A stretch of 64,000 nucleotides of DNA, from assembly GCA_018066285.1 (NCBI GenBank), contig JAGHRS010000052.1:26189-90188 (forward strand), written 5' to 3'. The DNA is from Candidatus Treponema caballi (lineage in GTDB: Bacteria > Spirochaetota > Spirochaetia > Treponematales > Treponemataceae). The notes below the pieces were generated by a model. That model saw only the letters and a program-made list of their open reading frames with translations. It made no database searches and was not told the origin of the DNA. Shown here one piece after another: positions 36,208 through 43,834 of this stretch (position 1 is its first letter; each line of letters begins with the position of its first letter). The translations under genes were made by a program, and so were the position numbers.

Positions 36208-37191
36208 TTAGCGGGCCATCCGGATGGTGACCTGTCCCATGCCGCAGTTTACAGAAAAGTGATTCTCAAGCCGCTCATTACACTCTATGTTACCGACGCC
36301 GCTCCGTTTTGTCTTGTTGAACGAAATCTCGCCCAATCCGACACGGCCGGCGAATGAGTACTCATCCGGGTTTCCGGTAAGATTCATGACGATTCTGCCC
36401 ATGCCGCAGTCGATGTTGCAGCTGCCGTTTGCAGTACCGGTCAGTTCCATGTTGCCGGCGCCGCAATGAAGCGTCCAGGTGCCGCCGCGGGCATTGCCCA
36501 GAACAAGGTTTCCGGCGCTTACGTCAATGAAGCCTGCCTTGCAGGAAAGCTCCACGTTCCGTGTTGTGAATGAGCCCGCTCCAAGCGCAATCTTCATGAT
36601 GCCGAGCTCAGCATTTTCAGGCACGGTAATGAGGATGCGCGGCGCACTGTGTCTGTCTGCATGCTGCCAGAACGAAAGGTTCGGCAGGCGTATTCTGTTG
36701 TCGATAATGAGCGTGCCCTTTTCAGAGACTTCGCACCTGAAGGCAGACGGCTCAACCATGCGCGTCTCGACTGTCCACTTACTGCCTGAAACCATGACGA
36801 TTTCAGCGGCACCAATCGCCAGTTCAAGATTCTTCACTTTGTCAGCGTCAAACTCGTAGAACAGGCCGGCTGAGCGGTATGTTGAGCCGCCGGTTCCGCT
36901 GCTGCCAGAGTTGCGGGCGCGTTTTGGACGGAAGCCGCCAGCCGCGCCGCTGTTGTCAGCCTTCTTCTCTTCTTTCTGCACATCCGTGTTGATTGTGGCA
37001 GGCACCCAGGCAAACTGTGCCTTTATTTCTTCAGCGAGCTTATCTGGCGCGCCGAGTTCCTCTATGACTTTCTCGTCGTTTTCTGCGTCTTCGAAAAAAT
37101 CTGTAAAATAGTCCAGCGCCTCATCCTGTTCTTCTACAGGAAGGGCTGACAGGCAGTTTCTCAATTCTGCAAGATATGTATTTCTATCCAT
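36208..37191 (-). CDS. DUF1700/DUF4097 two-domain protein
   Basis: About 327 residues from ATG 37191, which has AGGAGAAGGG just upstream; the longer frame reading back into the padR gene is unlikely. Residues 1-60 (DRNTYLAELRNCLSALP, FEDAENDEKVIEELG) are a DUF1700/HAAS-type domain; residues about 150-327 are a DUF4097-type beta-helix with repeated short strands (LGAGSFTTRNVEL, CGAGNMELTG). HAAS domains bind PadR regulators in similar operons, so this may sense envelope state and act through PadR. Second gene of the operon. Confidence 0.82.
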   Translation of the reverse strand: MDRNTYLAELRNCLSALPVEEQDEALDYFTDFFEDAENDEKVIEELGAPDKLAEEIKAQFAWVPATINTDVQKEEKKADNSGAAGGFRPKRARNSGSSGTGGSTYRSAGLFYEFDADKVKNLELAIGAAEIVMVSGSKWTVETRMVEPSAFRCEVSEKGTLIIDNRIRLPNLSFWQHADRHSAPRILITVPENAELGIMKIALGAGSFTTRNVELSCKAGFIDVSAGNLVLGNARGGTWTLHCGAGNMELTGTANGSCNIDCGMGRIVMNLTGNPDEYSFAGRVGLGEISFNKTKRSGVGNIECNERLENHFSVNCGMGQVTIRMAR

Positions 37192-37201
37192 TTCCCTTCT
37201 C

Positions 37202-37525
37202 CTATTCTGACTGAGTGCCAAGCAGCACGTGGTCGACGCTCTTTCTGAACGCAACCCAGTCCCTGCGATATGCATCCAGCTGGATCATGCCGTTGGATGT
37301 AATCTTGTAGTAGCGTCTGTTCCTTCCGGCAGCTTCCCTGTCGTACGTCTCAAGGAAACCGTCTTTCTGGAGGCGGCGCAGTACGGGGTACAGCGTGCTT
37401 TCAGACACTTCCATAATTGACCGGACATCCTGCGTGATTTTGTAGCCGTACGTTCCTTCCGCATCCTGTGAGACGACGGAAAGCACAACAGCATCAAGAA
37501 GCGCAGAGCCCGCTGTAAATACCAT
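37202..37525 (-). CDS. PadR-family transcriptional regulator
   Basis: 107 residues with the PadR winged-helix pattern (YGYKITQDVRSIMEVSESTLYPVLRRLQKDGFLETY). ATG 37525 has AGGAGG five bases upstream; the GTG just before it is less well placed. It likely represses its own operon with the DUF1700/DUF4097 and PspC genes, lying ten bases upstream of the second gene. Confidence 0.9.
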   Translation of the reverse strand: MVFTAGSALLDAVVLSVVSQDAEGTYGYKITQDVRSIMEVSESTLYPVLRRLQKDGFLETYDREAAGRNRRYYKITSNGMIQLDAYRRDWVAFRKSVDHVLLGTQSE

Positions 37526-38422
37526 CACTTCCTCCTACATTGCTTTTTCATACATAGTATTGTATCAACAACTATAATATACGCAATATAATATTATAAC
37601 GTCAACTATTTTGTGCAAAATTTCTTACTTTTTTTCAACACACATGATACGCGGATGTGTCACCAGCATCTTGAGAGAAAATGCGCCGTTTCAAAGCTGG
37701 AAGACAGCGAACCCACGCGCGGAGGGGACACGCTGTTTCACTGCAGATAAGCGCACAGGCAGAGAAATGTGGGCTTTTCGTGCGTTTTCGCCTTTTTTCG
37801 CGGACACTTCGCGGCGCTTCTGTCGCAGGCATAGAAGCGAAAACTCTCAGCAGAACAGAGAAAAATCAAGAAAAGACTGTTTTCGCTGTTTTTTGAATAA
37901 GAGCGCATCTGGTTATCAGAAAGCAAGCCCAGGGAAACTGGGTTTCTCCCTGTCTCACGACAGCGAAAACAAAAAAAACGCATTTTTTTCGCGGAAGCAT
38001 GACTCTCGACCTTCCGCGAAAATTATATGTTCTGCACAATTTCTCCGCATCATGAAAAAACGCGGTTTTGCCATTTCATCGAAAGCAAGCTGTTGTGCGC
38101 GATTTCTCCGTACGCACGATGTTGTCTGTCGGGTGCGCAACTCAAGCTGGAAAAAGACTCAGAAGCTTTTGTACAGCGAAACAGCGCAGTTCCGCCCGTT
38201 TTCGCTGTATTTTGGAAGCGGGTACATCCAGATATTCAGCAGCAGGCTCGAAAAAAGAGTACTCTGTTCTTGTCTCACTACAGCGAAAACAACTGAAAAC
38301 GTTGTATTTCGATGAAACGCGACTTTCACTTTTTTTCACACTGCGGAGAAAAAAAGCCCTTTTCGCGCGATTCCTCCGCAGCGCGCGAGGGAGATTCTGC
38401 TTTGAAAGCACGGCGGGGTTTT
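37526..38422. repeat. Repetitive non-coding region, no convincing gene
   Basis: About 0.9 kb without a protein that looks real. The start (37526-37610) is AT-rich and probably holds the padR promoter. After that the sequence mixes T- and A-runs with GC-rich tracts and carries a recurring word CAGCGAAAAC in both orientations (near 37708, 37880, 37961, 38173, 38199 and 38281). TGTCTCACnACAGCGAAAAC occurs at 37951-37970 and 38271-38290, exactly 320 bases apart, and 38172-38209 forms a perfect hairpin with it. Open frames here are Arg/Ser/Phe-rich and look like noise. Imperfect tandem repeats with inverted sub-repeats fit best. Confidence 0.6.
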
Positions 38423-38515
38423 AGGGGCGGCAGCCCCTAGGAGAGGGGGCAGCGCAGAAGACCGGAGCGAGCAGATGCGAGCGAGGACTTCGGAGCGAGG
38501 GGCAGGCGCCCCTTT
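38423..38515 (+). repeat. Interspersed hairpin-linker-hairpin element, copy R1
   Basis: Hairpin AGGGGC-GGCA-GCCCCT, then AGAGGGGGCAGCG, a conserved body with AAGACCGGAGCGAGC and GGAGCGAGGGGC, ending in hairpin AGGGGC-AGGC-GCCCCT plus TTT. A near-identical body is found at 45584-45683. It lies 55 bases before the epimerase promoter box. Confidence 0.75.
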
Positions 38516-38566
38516 GTGGTGCTACTACTCCATCCGTAAACTGCTTACGCATTCTTGCAAAATCTG

Positions 38567-38575
38567 TGGTAGAAT
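38567..38575 (+). promoter_or_regulatory. Extended -10 promoter of the epimerase gene (leaderless)
   Basis: TGG-TAGAAT (box 38570-38575), seven bases, ATG 38583. The spacer contains GAGGG, too close to the ATG to be a normal ribosome site. Confidence 0.55.
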
Positions 38576-38582
38576 AGAGGGC

Positions 38583-39602
38583 ATGAAAGCTTTATTTATC
38601 GGCGGCACTGGCACAATCAGTACTGCAATCACTAAGCGCCTTCCGGGTGAAGGCTGGGATTTGACGCTCTTGAACCGGGGAAACCGCAACGCTGTTGTAC
38701 CTGAGCAGGTTCATACTGTCGCTCTGGATGTGCACGATGAAAAGGCACTGGCAGATTACATGAAGGATAAGCAGTTCGACGTTGTCTGCGACTTCATAGG
38801 TTTCGTACCTGAGGATGTGCAGCGCGACTACCGCGTTTTCAAGGGACACACAAAGCAGTACATGTACATCAGTTCGGCGGCGACGTATCAGAAGCCGTGC
38901 GCTGATTACCACATTACAGAGGGAACGTGTCAGGAAAACCGTTACTGGCAGTATGCGCGCGATAAGATTGAGTGCGAGAAGTTCCTGATGACGAAGTACC
39001 GCGAGGAAGGCTTCCCGGTTACTATCATCCGGCCGAGTCACACGTACGACGAGCGTTTCGTGCCGATGGGACTGCACGGAAAGAACGGCAGCTATCAGGT
39101 GCTGAAGCGCATGAAGGAAGGAAAGCCGGTCATCATTCACGGAGACGGCACGAGCCTTTGGACGATGACGCACAACAGCGACTTTGCGAAGGGCTTCATC
39201 GGGCTGATGGGCAACATCCACGCGATTGGCGAGGCCGTGCAGATTACAAGCGACGAGACCGTGACATGGAATCAGGTCTTCCAGGCTGTAGCGGATGCAC
39301 TCGGCGTAAAGCTCAATGCGTATTACGTTTCTTCACAGTTCATTGCAGAAACGGGAGCTGCCTTCGATGCGGGCCCGGGCCTGCTTGGTGATAAGTCCAA
39401 TTCCGTTGTCTTTGACTGCTCTAAGCTGAAGCGGCTTGTTCCAGACTTCTGCTGCACCACCCGCTTTGATCAGGGTGTGCGGAAGACGGTCGAGTACGTC
39501 ATGAGCCACAAGGAATGCCAGAACGAAGACCCTGAATTTGATGCGTGGTGCGACAAGGTGATTGCCGCCATGGAGAAAGCGAAGAAGGAAGTGCTCGCAT
39601 AA
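38583..39602 (+). CDS. NAD(P)-dependent epimerase/dehydratase-like protein
   Basis: About 339 residues from ATG 38583 (MKALFIGGTGTIS). It is an extended short-chain dehydrogenase: the nucleotide-binding GGTGTIS motif is at residues 7-13, an ISSAATYQ strand follows near 100, and RPSHTYDERF near 160 is the substrate-side block. It resembles the CSP41/isoflavone-reductase-like group in which the usual YxxxK is changed to YARDK. Substrate unknown. The frame continues upstream to 38475 but that part lies in the R1 repeat. Confidence 0.8.
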   Translation: MKALFIGGTGTISTAITKRLPGEGWDLTLLNRGNRNAVVPEQVHTVALDVHDEKALADYMKDKQFDVVCDFIGFVPEDVQRDYRVFKGHTKQYMYISSAATYQKPCADYHITEGTCQENRYWQYARDKIECEKFLMTKYREEGFPVTIIRPSHTYDERFVPMGLHGKNGSYQVLKRMKEGKPVIIHGDGTSLWTMTHNSDFAKGFIGLMGNIHAIGEAVQITSDETVTWNQVFQAVADALGVKLNAYYVSSQFIAETGAAFDAGPGLLGDKSNSVVFDCSKLKRLVPDFCCTTRFDQGVRKTVEYVMSHKECQNEDPEFDAWCDKVIAAMEKAKKEVLA

Positions 39603-39683
39603 AAGCGCATGAACGGGTGGTGCTTTTGAAAGCCCGCTCTACAAATGAAAGATTGTGGCGCTTTCGGGCGCCCGGCAAGGCAT

Positions 39684-39725
39684 AAAAAAAGACCGGTTGG
39701 AATAATCCGCCGGTCTTCTTTTTTT
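39684..39725. terminator. Bidirectional terminator
   Basis: AAGACCGG and CCGGTCTT pair around a 13-base loop; A-run before and T-run after. It separates the epimerase and the convergent FecR operon. Confidence 0.88.
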
Positions 39726-39762
39726 CTGCCCGCACTTTCAAGTCAGGCAGAAAACGCTGTCA

Positions 39763-40707
39763 TCAGTTGAATGATGGCCAGGTAAGCGTAACTGTTACTG
39801 TACCTGTCTTTGGTGCATGTGTTGCAGGAGTTGCAGCCGGAGTTGAAGCACCAACAGCAAGGTCAGATGAAAGGGCACTGTTGACTTCTGCGAGAACAGC
39901 ACTTGCTCCGCTTGGAGCTGCAGGAGCGGCACTTGATGCGACAGCTTCCTGAGCACTCAGAGATTGTGTTCCACCAGTGCTTGTAGCAGCTGCAGCAGCT
40001 GTCTCCATAGGTGTAACAACATCCTGTCCTACAGCGAATGTTGCTGACTGACCAGGCTGAACAGTAACTTCACCGTTATCGATGCTCCAGTCAAAGTCGT
40101 CTCCACTCTCTGCTCCAGCAGCCTCTTCGCCAGCAGCTTCTGTTGGTGCAGCTGCTGCTTCTGCAACAACCGGTGCCGGTGCTGAACTTACTTCTTCAGT
40201 AGCAGCTGAAGGAGCGGCATCACCGCGGTTATAGCTGATAGCCTTTGGCTCCGGTGGTGTCAGCAGCCAGGTACCGCTTGTACCGACAAGGCTGTTAACA
40301 GTAAGGTCACCTGCTGTACCACGGACAGAAGCCGTTACAGCCGGAGTCTTTACCTTGAAGGAAACTTTCTTGTCTTCTGCAGATTTAACATCAGCTGAAA
40401 GAGCGCCGGCATCAAGGTAGAAACTTGAAGCCTTGTTTCCTTCCTGTTCGTAAAGTTTCTCAATAGTAAGACGGGTAAGCGCCTTTACATTGATTGTTGT
40501 TTCATCAATTGAGATGACGGCCTCTGATTTGAAACCTGTTGAAAGGACTGTTCCCGGTCCGAGTACAGTACCAGGAGCTATTGCTTCCCAGTTTCCGTCT
40601 GCCAGCTGGATTTCGACCTTTCCAACGACATCGAGTACCTTTGCATTGAGTGCAAAAGCAGAAACAGCAGCAAGAAGAAGAATAAGAATAAATACTGTCT
40701 TTTTCAT
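39763..40707 (-). CDS. FecR-domain envelope protein with Ala/Pro-rich tail
   Basis: 314 residues with a signal peptide (MKKTVFILILLLAAVSAFA). Residues about 25-150 are a FecR-like beta domain (KVLDVVGKVEIQL, GTVLSTGFKSEAVI, VKTPAVTASVRGTAGDLTV). The remainder is a low-complexity Ala/Glu/Pro/Thr tail interrupted by DDFDWSIDNGEVTVQPGQSA. In other bacteria FecR domains sense outer-membrane receptors; in spirochaetes they are common in exported proteins and their partners are unclear. Third gene of an operon, AAGGAG seven bases before the ATG. Confidence 0.83.
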   Translation of the reverse strand: MKKTVFILILLLAAVSAFALNAKVLDVVGKVEIQLADGNWEAIAPGTVLGPGTVLSTGFKSEAVISIDETTINVKALTRLTIEKLYEQEGNKASSFYLDAGALSADVKSAEDKKVSFKVKTPAVTASVRGTAGDLTVNSLVGTSGTWLLTPPEPKAISYNRGDAAPSAATEEVSSAPAPVVAEAAAAPTEAAGEEAAGAESGDDFDWSIDNGEVTVQPGQSATFAVGQDVVTPMETAAAAATSTGGTQSLSAQEAVASSAAPAAPSGASAVLAEVNSALSSDLAVGASTPAATPATHAPKTGTVTVTLTWPSFN

Positions 40708-40718
40708 GTAAGTACTCC

Positions 40719-41816
40719 TTAGAATGACACTGTTGCGCCGGCTGAAACAGTAAACTTGTTTGTGCCGCCATCAGTCAGTGCGATATCCTGTCCGAGTGAC
40801 AGGAATGCAGAAAGATCACTCAAAACCTGCCACTTTGCAAGAGCAGTCCAGTTTGCTTTTTCAGCAGAGAACTCTCCGACAGTGTTGCAGTCAATACCGC
40901 CAGATACCAGACAGAGCAGGCTGTCGATAGGCTTAAGTGTTACAGAAAGGCCTCCGTTAAGAATGCCGCCTGCATATGGATTGTATGAAACAGCCTGGAA
41001 GTTTTCACTTCCGTAAGCTGCTGAAGCAGTGATTGAGAGTGACATTACCGGCAGATAGCAGACAATGCTTCCCTTTCCGAAGATACCCAGGTTGTCTTCA
41101 TCCTTTGTAAGGTAGCTTCCTGTTGCGCTTGCTGAATAGTAGATTGAAGTGGTGATAGGACCAGCAGCAGAAAGAGTTCCGTAGAAGCTGTTGCATGCCT
41201 CATATCCGTTTTCTTCAGCGTTCAGGTCAAGAGAACCGGTTGCTTCAAGAGCAAATGTGTTTCCACCAAGGAAGTTTGGCAGTGAAACGTTTGCAAGAAG
41301 GACTGCGAACTTTGGAGCAAGAACATAAACGCCTTCTGCATCAGATGCTGGACCGCCGGCCAGAGTAACTGTATTTGCATTGAGCAGTCCGGTGTATCCG
41401 GCATAAGCGCCAACCTTAATCTTGCCAAAAGTCATTGCTGCGTTGACACCATCAGAAGTCGTTGCGAAAACTGATGAAGTAACATCAGAGAATGAATAGC
41501 GGCCGATGTTCAGTGAAAGAAAATCAGCTACCGGTAAGGAAATCTTCAAGAGTGAAAGATCAACGACGTTTGTATTTGAAGGATCTGTACCGGCAATGAA
41601 TGAACCACTCCACTTGTAATAACCTTCTGCAGAAAGAGTAATATTTCCGAGAGGAGCCTTAACCCATACTGTTGCTTTGGCAGATGGGCTGAATGTAGTT
41701 GAATCACTGATTGCTGCACCAGCAGATGCATCAACAGAACCACCGAAATCAAAAGCTGCAGCAGGAAGTGTAATAAACAGCACAGCTGCAACCAAAAGAA
41801 CTACTTTCTTAAACAT
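40719..41816 (-). CDS. Outer-membrane beta-barrel-like protein
   Basis: 365 residues with a signal peptide (FKKVVLLVAAVLFITLPAAAF). The mature part alternates short hydrophobic strands and turns rich in Gly, Ser and Asp, and ends in ...FTVSAGATVSF, a C-terminal strand ending in Phe as expected for an outer-membrane barrel. No family was recognised; it resembles treponemal barrel proteins of unknown job. It follows a 150-residue secreted protein by overlap at 41816 and precedes the FecR gene by 11 bases. Confidence 0.75.
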   Translation of the reverse strand: MFKKVVLLVAAVLFITLPAAAFDFGGSVDASAGAAISDSTTFSPSAKATVWVKAPLGNITLSAEGYYKWSGSFIAGTDPSNTNVVDLSLLKISLPVADFLSLNIGRYSFSDVTSSVFATTSDGVNAAMTFGKIKVGAYAGYTGLLNANTVTLAGGPASDAEGVYVLAPKFAVLLANVSLPNFLGGNTFALEATGSLDLNAEENGYEACNSFYGTLSAAGPITTSIYYSASATGSYLTKDEDNLGIFGKGSIVCYLPVMSLSITASAAYGSENFQAVSYNPYAGGILNGGLSVTLKPIDSLLCLVSGGIDCNTVGEFSAEKANWTALAKWQVLSDLSAFLSLGQDIALTDGGTNKFTVSAGATVSF

Positions 41817-42268
41817 CAGTTACCTCCAAGCTGAGTCATGCAGTTGTTAAGGATGGCAAGCGCATCAAATCCAGATACAGCAGAAACTGGATCTGCAGAT
41901 GCAGAAATGAATCCCTTTGCCTGAAGATCACGGAGTGCATAGCGGTCAGCCTTTGTAAGTGAATACATCAGACCTCCCTTTACATCCCATGTTCTCATAA
42001 GCATACCAGCGAAGGTCTTATAAGTCAGAACAGTATCAGCTGCAACACCTTCATTGCAGACACCAGATGCCTGAAGCGCGTTTACTGCTGCTTCTTCCGT
42101 ACTATTCTCCGGTGCAGCATCAAGATACACAGCGAGGAAGTAGGCAGCTTCACCAACCGTTGCCTCTTTTGATTCAATCATCTTCGTTACTGCATCTGCG
42201 CTCTGAGCTGAAACTATAACTGCAAAAAACAGGAGCAACAATGTAACCATAAAGATCTTTTTCTTCAT
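41816..42268 (-). CDS. Small secreted protein, first gene of the FecR/barrel operon
   Basis: 150 residues from ATG 42268 (signal peptide KKKIFMVTLLLLFFAVIVSAQS, signal peptidase I type; no lipobox). The mature part is helical, with repeated Ala-rich stretches, two cysteines and a TKADRYALRDLQAKGF block. No known family. An upstream ATG at 42301 lacks a ribosome site, whereas AGGAT precedes 42268. A TATAAT box near 42289 probably starts the three-gene transcript. Confidence 0.7.
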   Translation of the reverse strand: MKKKIFMVTLLLLFFAVIVSAQSADAVTKMIESKEATVGEAAYFLAVYLDAAPENSTEEAAVNALQASGVCNEGVAADTVLTYKTFAGMLMRTWDVKGGLMYSLTKADRYALRDLQAKGFISASADPVSAVSGFDALAILNNCMTQLGGN

Positions 42269-42324
42269 AATAATCCTACCTGTATTATAGTTATAACACA
42301 TAATCCTGAAAAATCACAAATATC

Positions 42325-43614
42325 TCAAACTTTTTCCAAAGCTTGCGTAATATCCTCTATTATATCGTTGATATTTTCGAGTCCGCAACTGAAGCGTACC
42401 ATTCCGCCGTCGATTCCGGCAGCCACAAGCTGCTCGTCTGTCAGCTGGCGGTGCGTTGCACTTGCCGGGTGCAGAACGCAAGTCCTGATATCAGCTACGT
42501 GAACCTCATCGCTTGCAAGTTTAAGCGCATCCATGAAGCGGACTGCAGCGGCCCTGCCTCCCTTGATGCTGATTGAGATGACGCCACAGGTGCCCTCCGG
42601 CAGATACTTCTGTGCGCGCTCGTAATATTTATCACCAGGAAGTCCCGGATAAGAGACGCTTGCAATCTTGTCAGACTTCTTGAAGAACTCAGCGACTGCC
42701 TTTGCGTTTGCCACGTACTGCTTCATGCGTACCGGCAGCGTCTCAAGACCGAGGTTCAGGTAGAAGGCACTCTGTGCAGCAGGATAGCAGCCAAAATCGC
42801 GCATCAGCTGAGTGCGTGCCTTAACGATGTAGGCAGCATTGCCAAAGTCACCGACGTAGCAGAGGCCGTGATAGCTTTCATCAGGCTCAATCATGTCAGC
42901 GAACTTGCCTGTTGCCTTGTACGCCTTTTCCCAGTCGAACTTTCCGCTGTCTACGATGACGCCACCGCCTTGGACAGCGTGACCGTCCATGTACTTTGTC
43001 GTTGAGTGGACAACGATGTCTGCGCCCCATTCAAACGGGCGGCAGAAAACAGGCGTTGCAAATGTGTTGTCTACAATGAGCGGCACGTTGTTTGCGTGTG
43101 CGGCTTTTGCCCAAGTCTCAAAATCAAAGACAGTCAGAGCCGGATTAGCAATTGTCTCACCGAAAACGCACTTGGTGTTTGGCTTGAAGGCAGCCATGAT
43201 CTCGTCGTAACTTGCGTTTACATCAACCCAGATGCACTCAATGCCGAGCTTTTTCAGCGTGAAGCCGAACAGATTGATTGTTCCGCCGTAAATTGATGAA
43301 GAGGCAATGAAGCTGTCGCCTGCAGAACAAAGGTTCAGCACAGAAAGAAGGCTGGCTGCCTGACCGGATGTTGTGAGCATGGCCCCGACACCGCCCTCAA
43401 GGGCTGCAATCTTCTTTTCCACAGCATCGCAGGTCGGATTTGCAAAGCGTGAGTACATATACTCAGTCGGCTTGTCAAAAAGGGCTGCAACGTGATCACA
43501 GGAATCGAAGCGGTACGTTGTGCTCTGCACAATCGGGATAGTACCCGGACCGCCGTTTTCAGGCTTATAGCCCGCATGAAGGCAGGCTGTCTCAATCTTC
43601 ATTTTTTCTGGCAT
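42325..43614 (-). CDS. metY: O-acetylhomoserine sulfhydrylase (Cys/Met metabolism PLP enzyme)
   Basis: 429 residues. The pyridoxal phosphate lysine is in VHSTTKYMDGH (near residue 210), with YSRFANPTCDAVEKKIAALEGG and DNTFATPVFCRP typical of the MetY/MetC family. The length and the C-terminal block AGIDGGMVRFSCGLENINDI point to MetY. It would turn O-acetylhomoserine and sulfide into homocysteine, taking the product of MetA. CGGAG lies eight bases before the ATG. Confidence 0.9.
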   Translation of the reverse strand: MPEKMKIETACLHAGYKPENGGPGTIPIVQSTTYRFDSCDHVAALFDKPTEYMYSRFANPTCDAVEKKIAALEGGVGAMLTTSGQAASLLSVLNLCSAGDSFIASSSIYGGTINLFGFTLKKLGIECIWVDVNASYDEIMAAFKPNTKCVFGETIANPALTVFDFETWAKAAHANNVPLIVDNTFATPVFCRPFEWGADIVVHSTTKYMDGHAVQGGGVIVDSGKFDWEKAYKATGKFADMIEPDESYHGLCYVGDFGNAAYIVKARTQLMRDFGCYPAAQSAFYLNLGLETLPVRMKQYVANAKAVAEFFKKSDKIASVSYPGLPGDKYYERAQKYLPEGTCGVISISIKGGRAAAVRFMDALKLASDEVHVADIRTCVLHPASATHRQLTDEQLVAAGIDGGMVRFSCGLENINDIIEDITQALEKV

Positions 43615-43704
43615 ATCTATACTCCGTAAATGATTAATTTCTTTTGACAGATACGGTCATTTTCTTGCAAAACAGACATTCAGTCAATAATATAAAGAAG
43701 AATA

Positions 43705-43782
43705 CGGGGCTTCCGGTTGCAGGCAACCGTCGGGTCTTTCGTGCTTCCGCTGACGCTTCATTCGTGGCGGCAAACCGCCCCG
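43705..43782. repeat. GC-rich palindromic intergenic element C
   Basis: In the 220-base gap before the FAD gene. Ends CGGGGC and GCCCCG pair, and inside are a perfect GGTTGC-AG-GCAACC hairpin and CTTCCGCTGACGC with a partial inverse. The TTGCAGGCAA core also appears at about 61764. No protein looks real here. Confidence 0.45.
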
Positions 43783-43819
43783 AACGCTGCCGCGGCACTA
43801 CACCCCCTAAGCCGTTTCA

Positions 43820-43828
43820 TGATATACT
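43820..43828 (+). promoter_or_regulatory. Extended -10 promoter of the FAD dehydrogenase (leaderless)
   Basis: TGA-TATACT (box 43823-43828), six bases, ATG 43835. Confidence 0.65.
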
Positions 43829-43834
43829 CGCGCC

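Noticed and set aside
37192..37275. Longer start for the DUF1700 gene reading back into padR
   Set aside because: The domain starts at MDRNTYLAEL with AGGAGAAGGG before it. The extra residues are the padR gene in another frame.
37611..38315. A 234-codon open frame in the repetitive region
   Set aside because: The product is Arg/Ser/Phe-rich with no fold pattern, has no ribosome site and repeats the DNA words of the region. It looks like noise in low-complexity DNA.
37526..38582. CRISPR array or tandem-repeat locus of the CRISPR type
   Set aside because: The repeats are short, in both orientations, irregularly spaced and without uniform spacers, and no cas genes are nearby.
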